64,000 bases of DNA from Castor canadensis (GCF_047511655.1 NC_133398.1:56518638-56582637), one strand, 5' to 3'. Counted from the first letter of the stretch, positions 1 to 9,307 are shown. The notes: generated by a model not told the origin, from the letters alone. Translations and numbers: made by a program.

Positions 1-2761
1 TTCTTCCCGGAGCCCTCCCCCGTTCCCGAGTACCTGTATGGTGCCCCTCCCTTCGTCCTGGTTTCATGATTGTGCAGCTGGCACAATCTTTCACAATTTG
101 GCGGGCTGCTATGGTCTGGTTCGGAAATCGGAGCTGCGCAGATGTCAACAAGTCTAGTAATTTTCTCCGCCCCAAATGGGTGGACTTATGTAAGTTAGCC
201 AACAGGAATCGTTCGAGTTTTTCAGGCAGAATTAACTTGCCTTCCAAGTCGCTTTTCCATCCGTCTTCCCCTTCTCTAAAGGGGGAGTGGGCTCTCATCC
301 AAGTGAAATCTTCTGTGGAGTATTCTGGTCGGGGGGGTAGCGGAGGGAGCTCTGGGACCGGCACGTCTATCGCCGCAACTGTGGAAGGTTGCCCTGTCTC
401 CATGGGAGGACTCACCATTGCTACTCTCTTTGCTTTTTGATCTGCTCTGTTGTTACCGACAGCTTCCGGCGTCTTGGCAGACTGGTGGCCTGGGACATAC
501 ATCACTGCCACTGCCTTCGGTTTTTCCACTGCCATTAATAGACGCTGGACTTCGGCTAGGTTCTTTAGATGTTTTCCTTCTGCTGTGTGGAATCTCTTTC
601 GCGATAGATGGCCCCGTGGACATGGATGGTACCGAAAGCATAGCGGCTATCGGTGTAGATATTGACTCGCTTTCCTTTTGCCCTCTCCAGGGCCTCTGCC
701 AAGGCAATTAATTCCGCTTTTTGGGCTGATGTTCCGGGTGGGAGGGCGCTGCTCCATACCGTATTTCCTTCTTGGTCGACTACAGCTGCCCCTGCCCTTC
801 GGGCTCCATCTTGGAAAAAACTGCTTCCATCCGTGTATCAGTTTAATTTGCAGCCGGACAGGGGGGGTATCCTTTAGGTCAGCCCGTACCTGTGTAACTT
901 CGGAGAGGAATTCTTTGCAGTTATGGACAGGTGTCTGCAGTTCCGGGTTAGGCAACAAGGTGGCAGGGTTCAGGATTATGGGATCTGTGAATGTGATCCG
1001 AGGGGAATCCAACAAGTGCCCCTGGTAGTGGGTGAGCCTGGCATTCGTCATCCATTTCCCAGGGGGTTGTTTAAGGATTCCCTCCACCGGGTGAGGGGCC
1101 GTTACCCAGAGGGCCTGTCCAAAGGTTAGTTTATCGGCTTCTCTCACCAGCACGGCAATGGCCGCTATGATGCGGAGGCAGGGGGGCCATCCTGCCGCTA
1201 CTGCGTCTAATTTCTTGGAAAAGTATGCCACCGGTCTCTTCCAGGGACCTAGCTGTTGGGTCAAGACTCCTTTGGCTACCCCCTTTTTTTCATCTACAAA
1301 CAGAGTGAATGGTCTTGTAGGATCTGGCAAGGCTAAGGCAGGGGCCTGCAAAAGAGCGTCTTTTAGCTGATCAAAGGCCTGTTGTTCTCTCTCTCCCCAA
1401 CTCCAATCTGGAGCTTCTTTGGTGGCCTCATATAGGGGTCTGGCTATTTCCGCAAATCCTGGAATCCAGAGTCTACAGAACCCCGTGGAGCCCAGGAATT
1501 CTCTCACCCCCCTAGTGGATGTCGGGGATGGGATAGCCAGAATAGTCTGTTTCATGGCATCAGTCAGCCATCTTGCCCCATCTGCAATCCGATAACCCAA
1601 ATATGTCACTGACCTTTTACAGATGTGAGTTTTCTTGGCACTTGCCCGATACCCCAGCTCACCTAATTCCGTTAGCAGGTGTTCAGTAGCCTTGATGCAC
1701 TCCTCTCGGGTTTCTGCCGCTAACAGTAAGTCATCAACATACTGTAATAGAGTGACTCGTGGGTGGCTCCGACGAAAAGGTTCCAGGTCCTGGCTCAGGG
1801 CCTCATTAAACAGGGTGGGAGAGTTTTTAAATCCTTGCGGCAGTCTGGTCTAAGTGAGCTGTCTGGATTGGCCCCCATCTTCTTGCCATTCGAAAGCAAA
1901 TAGCGGCTGACTAATTTCTGACAATGGAATGCTGAAGAAAGCATCTTTTAAATCAAGGGTTGTATACCATACTTGCGAGGGGGGTAGGTGGCTGAGCAAG
2001 GTATAGGGATTCGGAACGGTGGGATGAATGTCCTCCATCCGCTCGTTTACCTTTCGTAGGTCTTGCACAGGCCTATAGTCCCCGCTTCCCGGCTTTCGGA
2101 CAGGGAGCAGAGGAGTATTCCAGGCAGACTGACAAGGCCGCAGTACTCCTTCCTTTATTAGCCTGTGGATATGAGGGGCTATGCCTCTTCGGGCCTCCTC
2201 AGGCATAGGATACTGTTTCACCCGAATGGGGAGAGCAGAAGCCTTCAATTGTATAACTACGGGCGGGAGGTGTTTGGCGAGGCCGGTTCCCGCAGTCTCC
2301 GCCCAGGCCGTGGGAAATCTTTTTACCCAATGAGTCATGTCCCCTCCTGGTTCCTGTTGACTCTCAAACAGACGATGCTCGTCAGCCAATGATAGGGACA
2401 AGACATGAATCGGGCTCCCTTCTCGATCAGTCACAATTATTCCATCTGGTTTAAAATGGATATGGGCCCCTATTTTGGTGAGTAGGTCCCGTCCGAGCAG
2501 GGGAGCGGGGCTCTCAGGGACGACCAAGAAGGAGTGTGTGACCTGGTGTTTTCCTAAGTTTACCTTTCTTTTGGTAGTCCATGTACATAACTGCGTACCG
2601 GTGGCCCCCTGAACAACACTTGTTCGTGCCTTGTTTAAAGGTCCATGTGCCTTGTTTAAAACCGAATATTGGGTGCCGGTATCCACCATGAACCCCATCG
2701 GCTTCCCCTCCACATGCATTGTTACCCAGGACTCGGGGAGGGGGTCTGAGCCCCGTCTCCT
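1..2761 (-). pseudogene. pol: pro-pol polyprotein, broken (protease, RT, RNase H, start of integrase)
   Basis: Continues in the gag frame after the UGA at 2762-2764. Protease has the DTG active-site triad at 2675-2683. Reverse transcriptase has the YVDD catalytic motif at 1730-1741. Visible lesions: a TAG at 1850-1852 in the RT fingers/palm region, just before residues [14 protein letters not shown]; a run of seven C (861-867) after which the RNase H homology lies in another frame; a TGA at 838-840 just before YTDGSS of RNase H; and a one-base loss near 593 that brings the reading back to the original frame. Both stops lie where the family normally has Trp, so both look like G-to-A changes. 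The integrase zinc-binding domain follows, with H-x3-H in ANLHKSTHLG and C-x2-C in DCASC, and the window ends before the catalytic core. As it stands no full Pol can be made. Confidence 0.93.
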
Positions 2762-2764
2762 TCA
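2741..2764 (-). promoter_or_regulatory. gag-pro UGA read-through site with downstream hairpin
   Basis: The gag stop is TGA at 2762-2764. The same frame reopens at once into protease. A purine-rich 7-nt spacer (AGGAGAC) is followed by GGGG-CTCAGA-CCCC, a short GC hairpin at 2741-2754. Gammaretroviruses reach Pro-Pol by suppressing a gag stop with the help of a purine spacer and a downstream pseudoknot; in murine leukaemia virus the stop is UAG. The function here is inferred from position and layout. Confidence 0.65.
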
Positions 2765-4462
2765 GTCCTCTTCTCTGGCTAGGAGGACTCTGGCCTGCTC
2801 TACTGCTCGTTTTCTTTCCCTGTTTTCCCCCGGTCTCCTTCCAAACCCTCTTCTTCCCTTTAACTTAGGACATTCTCTCTTCCAATGCCCAGTTTCCTTA
2901 CAGTAAAAACAGTGTTCCTTATCCGGGGTCCTGGCGTGGCCCCTTCCCCTGGGTTGGTCCCGGACACCCGCTAGGAAAATACGAGCCATTTCTCTCTGTT
3001 GCTTTCGGTTTTCCTTAGCCTGGAACTCCCGGTCCTCCTTTCTCAATTTCTCCTGGGCCTCCCTGTCTTCCTTTCTCTGTCTTTCCTCCCTTTCTTCTGG
3101 AGTTTCCCTAGCGGTAAAGACCTTTTCCGCTACCTGCAGCATTTCCCTTATAGTCATCTCCCCTAAGTTTTCCTGTTTATTGAGTTTTCTCCTAATGTCT
3201 GGAGCTGCCTGATTAATGAATGAGAGTACCACAGCAGACCAGTGGAGGTCCGCCTCAGGGTCAATAGGGGTGTACTGACGGTATGCCTCATAGAGGCGCT
3301 CTAAGAAACCGGCTGGGCTTTCGTTTTCCCTTTGAACGACTGCTTTCACTTTTGCAAAATTGGTGGGCCTTCTGGCGGCCGCTCGGAGACCGGCCATAAG
3401 AGTCTGGCGGTAGATCCGAAGACGCTCCCTACCTTCTGCGGTCCCGAAATCCCAATCAGGGCGGCGTAGGGGAAAAGCCTCGTCTATGGCCGGTTGGAGA
3501 GTTGTGGGTCTCCCATTATCCCCCAAGACGTTCTTCCTCGCTTCGTTGAGGATGCGCTCTCGTTCCTCCGTCGTAAAAAGAGTATTGAGCAGCTGATGAC
3601 AGTCATCCCAAGTGGGACGGTGTGTATGCATGATGGACTCCAAGAGATCTATGAGACACTTGGGGTCTTCAGAAAAGGGCGGGTTCTGCGTCCTCCAGTT
3701 ATATAGATCACTGGAGGAGAAGGGCCAGTACTGAAACTGTTGCCCTCCTCCTGGTCCCCCTTGACCCACCATCCGGACTGGAAGTGTAGGGACAGTTTCC
3801 TCCCCCTGTGTTGATGAGGGGGGCCCGTCTTCCCCCTCCCTTTCCCGGATCCCTCGGGGGCGAAGTCTTCGACCCATTCCTCCTCCTGCTGCCAGTCCTG
3901 TTGAGGAGGATGAGGAAATTTCCTCCTCCGGGGCACTGGCTTGGCCAGGGGGAGTCACGTATGGAGGCGGCCGATCTTCCTCTGCCCCTGCGAGGGATGG
4001 GTAAAGGGGGGAACTCTCTGGTAAGACCGGAGATGGTGAAGGAGATGCCCTAATTTGAGGACCGGTCAAGGTGGGAAGAGGAAGTTTTTCCTCCTCCTTT
4101 ATGACCAAGGCGGGCGTGACTGGGGTTTTAGCCCCGGGGGCCGAACTGGAGGGGTGGGTCAGAAAAACTGTTAACCAAGGGGGAGGGTTCCTCACCAGAT
4201 CCTCCCAAACCAAAATGTAAGGAACTTGGTCTGGATGGCCTCGATTGTCTGGCTGAAAAATGACTGCTTTAACCTTAGTGATCAGGTCTAGGGAGAGGGA
4301 ACCTTGAATGGGCCACCCGACTCCAAAGGTGGGCCACTCTGCAGAACAAAAGGTGTCGAACTTACCTTTCTTGATGACCAGACCCGCATTTAAGGCCCTT
4401 TCTTTAACTTCTGGAAAGTGAGAAAGGATCAGAGACTTTGGGGTTGTTTGTCCCTGTCCCAT
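2762..4462 (-). CDS. gag: Gag polyprotein, intact frame (566 aa)
   Basis: Structural precursor of the virion. The start is the ATG at 4460-4462, giving MGQGQTTPK, with Gly2 available for myristoylation as in gammaretroviral matrix. Approximate order: matrix 1-130; p12-like linker 131-240 rich in Pro and Ser; capsid from about 240; nucleocapsid at the end. The linker holds two late-budding motifs, LYPSL (153-157, ALIX type) and PPPY (165-168, NEDD4 type). Capsid carries a major homology region near residues 378-398 (ESPAGFLERLYEAYRQY). A long charged segment (EREERQRKEDREAQEK) precedes the single zinc knuckle C518-x2-C521-x4-H526-x4-C531. Length is close to that of known gammaretroviral Gag proteins. 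No stop or frameshift interrupts it, which suggests a fairly young insertion or selection on the frame. The frame is also open upstream (see leader entry). It ends at a UGA, not the UAG used by murine leukaemia virus. Confidence 0.95.
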   Translation of the reverse strand: MGQGQTTPKSLILSHFPEVKERALNAGLVIKKGKFDTFCSAEWPTFGVGWPIQGSLSLDLITKVKAVIFQPDNRGHPDQVPYILVWEDLVRNPPPWLTVFLTHPSSSAPGAKTPVTPALVIKEEEKLPLPTLTGPQIRASPSPSPVLPESSPLYPSLAGAEEDRPPPYVTPPGQASAPEEEISSSSSTGLAAGGGMGRRLRPRGIREREGEDGPPSSTQGEETVPTLPVRMVGQGGPGGGQQFQYWPFSSSDLYNWRTQNPPFSEDPKCLIDLLESIMHTHRPTWDDCHQLLNTLFTTEERERILNEARKNVLGDNGRPTTLQPAIDEAFPLRRPDWDFGTAEGRERLRIYRQTLMAGLRAAARRPTNFAKVKAVVQRENESPAGFLERLYEAYRQYTPIDPEADLHWSAVVLSFINQAAPDIRRKLNKQENLGEMTIREMLQVAEKVFTARETPEEREERQRKEDREAQEKLRKEDREFQAKENRKQQREMARIFLAGVRDQPRGRGHARTPDKEHCFYCKETGHWKRECPKLKGRRGFGRRPGENRERKRAVEQARVLLAREED

Positions 4463-4624
4463 TGTGGAAGGAGACTCAAACACCAAGAGAGATAGAACAA
4501 AAAGGGTAAAGGCAACAATAATTCCACACACACACAACACTCTCCAGCACTCGCTCGGACCGGTCCTTCTCTCACACTGGTGCGCACCCCATTCAACCTC
4601 CTCACCGTCCAACTGGGATATCAG
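4463..4624 (-). CDS. Possible glyco-Gag leader, in frame with gag
   Basis: The gag frame stays open upstream of its ATG, without another ATG, at least to position 5050. A CTG codon at 4622-4624 with G at -3 would start a 54-residue leader. Residues 29-49 (4478-4540) are strongly hydrophobic (CVCGIIVAFTLFVLSLLVF), preceded by a Cys/Arg-containing stretch (CERRTGPSECWR), and end 5 residues before the gag Met. Murine leukaemia virus makes glycosylated Gag from a CTG-initiated leader with the same order: short N-terminal tail, one membrane segment, then Gag. Seen directly: open frame, hydrophobic segment and CTG. Inferred: that it is translated. The choice of this CTG is a guess; other non-AUG starts upstream are possible. 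Confidence 0.55.
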
Positions 4625-4925
4625 GCCGAAAGGCGTCCACTTGACGGGTGGTCGGTCGACTAGCTCAATTAGTTCTTCACCTGGCACCAGGGTTCCTAAA
4701 ATGCTCGAGCCCAAATGAGAGGAAAGCCTCTCCCAATAGGACCCTGTGGTCCTCCTTGCGAGATTCCCAGAATGAATCTCCCTGGGGATTGGCCGAATCC
4801 CCGCCGCGGCCCAAATGGAACACTCAAGTTCCTCCAAATGAGGGTCTGGGATCCCCTCCCAACGCCTAGGACTTGGGATCGCCCCTGCTTTCTCGCAGGC
4901 AGGTTCTGTCTCTCGAGAAAATGAA

Positions 4926-4943
4926 ATCTCGGTGGGACCTCCA
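4926..4943 (-). other. Primer-binding site, tRNA-Gln
   Basis: The minus strand reads TGGAGGTCCCACCGAGAT starting 2 nt after the LTR end. This is the exact complement of the last 18 nt (including CCA) of mammalian tRNA-Gln as I know it. It is the site where minus-strand DNA synthesis would be primed, and it fixes both the LTR boundary and the orientation of the provirus. Confidence 0.9.
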
Positions 4944-5015
4944 AATGTTAGGACCCGGAATCCTATTCCCCCGAGAGACAGAGAGCCAGGCGTGAATGCA
5001 ATCAACAAAGCAGAG

Positions 5016-5021
5016 TTTATT
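5016..5021 (-). terminator. LTR polyadenylation signal AATAAA
   Basis: Plus strand TTTATT, so AATAAA in the sense of the provirus, inside CCCAATAAACTCTGC. In the 5' LTR it is expected to be bypassed; the same signal in the 3' LTR would end the transcript. Confidence 0.8.
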
Positions 5022-5106
5022 GGGCTGGCTAGCCAGGGTCGAGCTCCCACACGGACACGCAGGACCGGTTAGGAAAACACGACCCTGAGCCTCTTTAGGG
5101 GAAATC

Positions 5107-5113
5107 TTATATA
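5107..5113 (-). promoter_or_regulatory. Proviral TATA box
   Basis: Minus strand reads TATATAA within GTCTATATAAGATTT. It sits about 90 bp upstream of the AATAAA signal, which places the expected transcription start near 5080 and so the U3/R border. Confidence 0.8.
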
Positions 5114-5165
5114 GACCGTGGTGGCGTGCATATTTTCGTTATCAACATTGGGCAAGCAGGCAGAG

Positions 5166-5219
5166 CACATCTTGCGTGTACCTCACATCTTGCACGTACT
5201 TCACATCTTGCATGTACCC
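5166..5219 (-). repeat. Three tandem 18-bp repeats in U3 (enhancer-like)
   Basis: Three head-to-tail copies on the plus strand at 5166-5183, 5184-5201 and 5202-5219, each starting CACATCTTGC and differing at a few positions near the end. They lie about 55-110 bp upstream of the TATA box, where gammaretroviral U3 regions carry direct-repeat enhancers. The related solo LTR at 14486 lacks a recognisable copy. Confidence 0.8.
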
Positions 5220-5595
5220 CCCGCTCACATTCCTCACATTCTATATGCCCTAACTGAGCCCTGCCGCATTGCTTATCTTATCTACATGGGATGTTTGGTA
5301 CTGGTTTCTCCAACAAGGGGGTTGGGGCCCGCTGAGACCTCCTATTCCTTTCAGTACCTGCCTCTCACCTGGGATTTGTCCAGGTCAAAGGTTCACAGTC
5401 TTTCCCGATTGGCTAAAAGGCTTGGGGGATGGGTTAGGGCATGCAGTTTGTCAGGCAATGGAGTTGTACAGGAATCCAGAAGAAGAAGCAAGGACCCTAT
5501 AAACATGCAAGTCACTTAAGATGGTGACCTGAGGAATTTTTAGTTAATCTAAGAGGGTAACAAATACTTTGATATAAAAGATCATTTTTCTTACA

Positions 5596-6193
5596 GTATT
5601 AAGTCTTCCAGTCCATGAATACAGATTGTCGTTCCACTTATTTAGCTCTTCTTTAATTACTTTCAGTAATGTTTGTACCTTTTAGTATTGGAGTCTTATA
5701 CCACCTTTGTTTATTTCTAAATAGCTTATTCTTTTTTATGTTATTATAAATAGAATTGTTTTGTTAATTTTCTTTCCAGATAGTTCATTATTAGTCTATG
5801 AAAATACACCTGACTTTCATGTGTTAATTTTGTGTCTTGCAATTTTACTGAATTTGATTACTAGTTCTAGTATTTGCATACTAGAACACATACTAGTGTT
5901 CTAGTATGTATACTAGAACATACTAGTATACATACATATAGGATCATGTCATCTATGAATATAGTTTTACTTCATCCTTTCCAATTTGCATTTTTATATT
6001 TATTAATTTGCTTAATTGCCCTGGCTGGAACTTTCCATACACTGTTGAAGCACAGTGGTGAAAAAGAATAATATCCTTGTCTTATTCCTGATGTTATAGG
6101 AAAAGTTTTCAGTCTTGCACCTTGAGTATGCTGTTAGCTGTAGAGTTTTCATATGTGGCCATTACCAGGTTGAGGAAGCTCTCTTCTCTTCTG
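5596..6193 (-). repeat. L1 ORF2 fragment (antisense), segment 1
   Basis: Antisense L1 ORF2-type sequence starting directly after the proviral LTR (for example TTTTACTGAATTTGATTACTAG and CCTTGTCTTATTCCTGATGTTAT). Frames are destroyed. It continues at 6644 and again near 13106, so the intervening elements are insertions into one L1. Confidence 0.85.
5877..5932. repeat. Overlapping palindromes (ACTAG-rich)
   Basis: A 13-bp stem, 5877-5889 with 5896-5908, around a 6-nt loop overlaps a second stem of 9 bp at 5909-5932. The motif ATACTAG/CTAGTAT recurs five times. It looks like a local expansion inside the L1 fragment. Confidence 0.85.
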
Positions 6194-6197
6194 GTTC

Positions 6198-6639
6198 AGA
6201 GGCAGGCTAGACTTAGGGAAATTTTGGGACTCTTAGAGTATGTATGACTTAATATTGTATTTCAGGTTAAACATTCTTCTCTTTCTCTGAGCCTGCTTTT
6301 CAATTATGAGTATGTGTAGGTTATTCACACCCTGGCCACGGGACAACTCAAACCACTCCCACCTGGCCCAGGGACCACCCATGCCCCTCCCCAGTCATCA
6401 ATTATTGGTGGTTAGGAATCAGCAGGTTCTTCCCTTTGCATAGGTTAGAGTAGGTTTTAAAGGCACCTGAAAAGAGAAAGACTCTCTCTGCTTCTACCTG
6501 GCCCCACCATACCCTTTTGTAATTGTCTTCCCTAACTTTTAATAAACTCCATTACAACAATGTATCCTGCCTGGATGCTTCCATGTGGAACACAGAGAAT
6601 TTGGAAATCTGATCAGAGACTGCATCGTTGCCAGCAACA
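6198..6639 (+). repeat. Solo LTR, family A (ERV1-like, 442 bp)
   Basis: Flanked by a perfect 4-bp target duplication GTTC (6194-6197 and 6640-6643) inside the L1. Its end reads GCAACA; its start has lost the canonical TG but aligns to TGAGGCAGGCTA of the second copy at 10871. A polyadenylation signal TAATAAA lies near 6540. Four-base duplications are typical of gammaretrovirus-like (ERV1) integration. No internal retroviral sequence remains. Confidence 0.85.
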
Positions 6640-6643
6640 GTTC

Positions 6644-6866
6644 ATTGTGTGTTCTTTTTTTTTAATCATAAAAGGGGATTAGATTTTGTCAAATGCTTTT
6701 TCCACATCAATTGAGATGATTGTGTTGTCTGTATTGATTGATTTTTGATGTTGAACCATTCTTATATTCATGGAATAAATCTTACTTGGTCATGTATATA
6801 ATCCTCTTTATGTGTTGCTAGCTTAGTTTTGCTAGTATTTTTTTAAGGGATTTTGCATTTATAGTG
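6644..6866 (-). repeat. L1 ORF2 fragment (antisense), segment 2
   Basis: Continues the L1 after the solo LTR, with the recognisable antisense stretch TTGTCAAATGCTTTTTCCAC followed by ATCAATTGAGATGATTG. It stops at the left border of the LTR-B element. Confidence 0.88.
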
Positions 6867-7515
6867 ATGAAGGAAATAAAAATATTTCTCTTCAAAATAT
6901 AAAGAATTGTTAAGTTGAAACTAATAAAAATGCAGGGAAACTCTCTGCCTTCCTTCTGTTTGCCTAGAAGCAGAACAGAGATTCACAAAGATAAAAGGCC
7001 TTTCTGCCTTCTCTCTTTTCCTGCCTAAAGACTAGATAGGAACTCTGCTTTGCAATGCTTGTTTATGATATCAGACACTAGAGTGATCTTTGAGCAAATT
7101 TAAAAGTCACCTTTCCACAGTTTTCCCACCTCTAAAGCCTGGGACCGATTTTCCTTGGTTTTATCACTTCTCTAAAATACATTGTTCTTTGCTGAAATAC
7201 TTTTTAAGGCAGATTCCTAGGTGATCACTTTAAGTGACTTTTCTCCCACTCATGTTAATAACTTCATTTGTTTTTCTCTTGCTAATCTGTGACTTGTCAC
7301 AGGAATCTGTCTCAGCTACTGATTTATGAGGGAAGAGGACAAATTGTATCCATCTGTTCAGTCAAGAAGATATATTGATCTATTTTCTAATCATGATCAT
7401 TTTTGGCTGTGGCATCAGGGGACATGCTCTCATGCCTTTCTTGACATGAGTTTTGACTATTTAAAAATTGAGGAAAATATATTAAATGTCTTTCCTCTTA
7501 ATATTAGTAAAAGGT
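6867..7515 (+). repeat. LTR-B, left copy
   Basis: Aligns over most of its length with 12575-13105 (for example CTCTGCCTTCCTTCTGTTTGCC here, CTCTGCCTTGTCTTTGTTTGCC there, and GCTAATCTGTGACTTGTCACAGG here, GCTAATCTATCACTTGTTATAGG there). The polyadenylation signal seen in the right copy is degraded here. Ends are approximate. The right copy seems to lack a segment near 7353-7463. Confidence 0.7.
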
Positions 7516-7860
7516 CTTGACTGGTAGGCTGGTAGTTTTAACATGCAAAAACACAATCTGGATCCAACAGTTATAAATTAGTGAATTTTATATTACCTGT
7601 CTCATGGCTAAAAATTTTAATTGTGGATGCAAGATTTTTACTTCCATTTGTTTTATAATGTGTACATGTATACTTGTATGATATGCATATATAATATAAA
7701 ATTCTCTAAAAGAATTCTATTCAAATTGGCTTAAGGATAGTCACAAATTAAGTATATTTAAAACTGCTCAAACAGAAAAATTAATCCAAATGTTTTTCAA
7801 GTTTATGTAACAGGTAAATTTTTTGTTATTCAGTTTTAGCTGGAATTTATTTATTTATTC

Positions 7861-8058
7861 TTTTTTGTGCTACTGGGGCTTGAACTCAGGGCTTACACCT
7901 TGAACCACTCCACCATCCCTTTTTTTGTGTGTGTGATGGGTTTTTTTTTCGAGATAGGGTCTCAGGAGCTATTTGCCAGTGTTGGCTTTAAACCACTATC
8001 CTCTGATCACTGCCTCCTGAGTAGCTAGGATTACAGGTATGAGCCACCAACACCTGGC
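7861..8058 (-). repeat. Dimeric SINE (B1 + ID-like)
   Basis: Antisense. The ID-like unit comes first on the plus strand (TTGAACTCAGGGCTTACACC), then the B1-like unit ending GTAGCTAGGATTACAGGTATGAGCCACC. Confidence 0.88.
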
Positions 8059-8407
8059 TAGGATTTACTTTAATGTAACAGGATAAAGAAGGGAGAAGTG
8101 GAAAAAAGAAATATTTCCTGCTCCCCAAGCAGGAAATGGGAGTAAAAACTCCCATAAATCTTTGATAAATATAAATATTATTGGTTTAATAAAGTTAACT
8201 ATGTCTTCTGAATGATAAAAAAAAAACCCAAAAAACAAAAAATAAAAACACCTAGATACAATTTTTAGGCCCTCAGATTAACCAGGTCTGCCTTTTAATT
8301 AGCTTTATGTCTTGGCTAACATCTTGAGGTCAGAGCAATGATAAATTTTTACACCTTTCTCTGATATGACCAAAACTGCCTTATTCATCACACATTGGTT
8401 AGAAAAG

Positions 8408-8437
8408 GCAACAACAACAACAACAACAACAACAACA
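8408..8437. repeat. (CAA)n microsatellite
   Basis: About ten uninterrupted CAA units. Confidence 0.9.
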
Positions 8438-9307
8438 AAACCCTGAAAATAACCCTTTGGGAGCACTCCTAAAGTGTTCTCTGCTCATACTGACTGATGC
8501 GTATACAGACTGAGAGATGAACTCAGAATGCTATTGATTTCCAAGGTTAGCTTGGAAGTTGTGTTTTCTTGGTACTCAACCAAGGTGAGAAAAGAAAGGC
8601 TCTCAAAACAATAGCCCCGTAATTACAGTGACTTCAGGGCAAGCCACCACCCAGAGTAACCTTTAGACTTCTGGGTAATGAGTAATTATTAAGTCAAGCG
8701 GTTTATCTGCTAGGGGGGCTCTATTTGTCTAATGCTCCTGAAATTTTCCAAGCATACTGTTAAGAATAGGCAAGATGAATGATATGGACCTGGGGTAAAA
8801 GTTGATAAGTAAACATTCAAGCAATATTAGGTTTTACAGTACTACTTTAAAACTTTACCACATCTCTTAAGTAACTATACCCTTAAAGTTTTGCAAAGAT
8901 AAGTGAAATGACGGGTATTTGTTGAATATGTAGATCATTTACAACTAAGATAAAATATTAAAACACTAATTGCTGGACATGAAAATAAGCTTATTTACTT
9001 CTGCTTAAATATTTTAAAATTTTATAAAAGACAAGTATTTTGGGGTGGATTAGTAAGATGTCCTGTTCTACCTCTCATATAATAAAACTGTTATATGACA
9101 AAGCCTGTATTTCTGAAAATATAAAGTGTGCATTCCTAAATTTTAATAAATGACAGTGTAAAATTGTTTACTTCCTAGATTTTCACTAGAGTTACTAAAG
9201 CAAAATTCTTTTGTGTGTAGTTAAAATTTCTTGAAATGGGGGAACAATTTAGTATGTAAAGTATAGAAAAAAAATAAGTTTTTTTTGTTACAAAAAGTCA
9301 TAAGGAG

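Larger units (their letters stand above)
1..5595 (-). mobile_element. Gammaretrovirus-like provirus (5' part), GLN-type
   Basis: An endogenous retrovirus on the minus strand. Reading leftwards from 5595 the order is 5' LTR, tRNA-Gln primer-binding site, leader, gag, an in-frame UGA, protease, reverse transcriptase, RNase H and the N-terminal part of integrase, cut by the window edge. The single-frame gag-pro-pol layout, one CCHC knuckle in nucleocapsid, PPPY in the p12-like region and a leader extension ahead of gag are gammaretroviral traits. The glutamine primer site is the trait that gave the mouse GLN family its name, so a GLN-like lineage is likely. The element sits inside an antisense L1, whose sequence continues from 5596. 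The flank next to the LTR reads GTAT; the matching duplication would lie beyond the other, unseen end. Env and 3' LTR are not in the window. Confidence 0.95.
4946..5595 (-). repeat. Proviral 5' LTR (650 bp)
   Basis: On the minus strand it begins TGTAAGA at 5595 and ends CTAACA at 4946, with short imperfect inverted ends TGT/ACA. U3 holds a CCAAT box (minus strand, 5408-5412), three 18-bp repeats and a TATA box; the polyadenylation signal AATAAA lies at 5016-5021. The first part of U3 is closely similar to the solo LTR at 14486-14898. Transcription would run leftwards into gag. Confidence 0.93.

Noticed and set aside
66..1370. Plus-strand open frames within the first 1.4 kb
   Set aside because: They lie antisense to pol, whose protein is recognisable over the same bases. 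No evidence for an antisense gene.
3494..4053. Plus-strand open frames opposite gag
   Set aside because: Mirror effect of the intact gag frame; no independent start context or motif.
8408..8437. CRISPR-like regular repeats
   Set aside because: Simple CAA microsatellite in mammalian DNA; no spacers.
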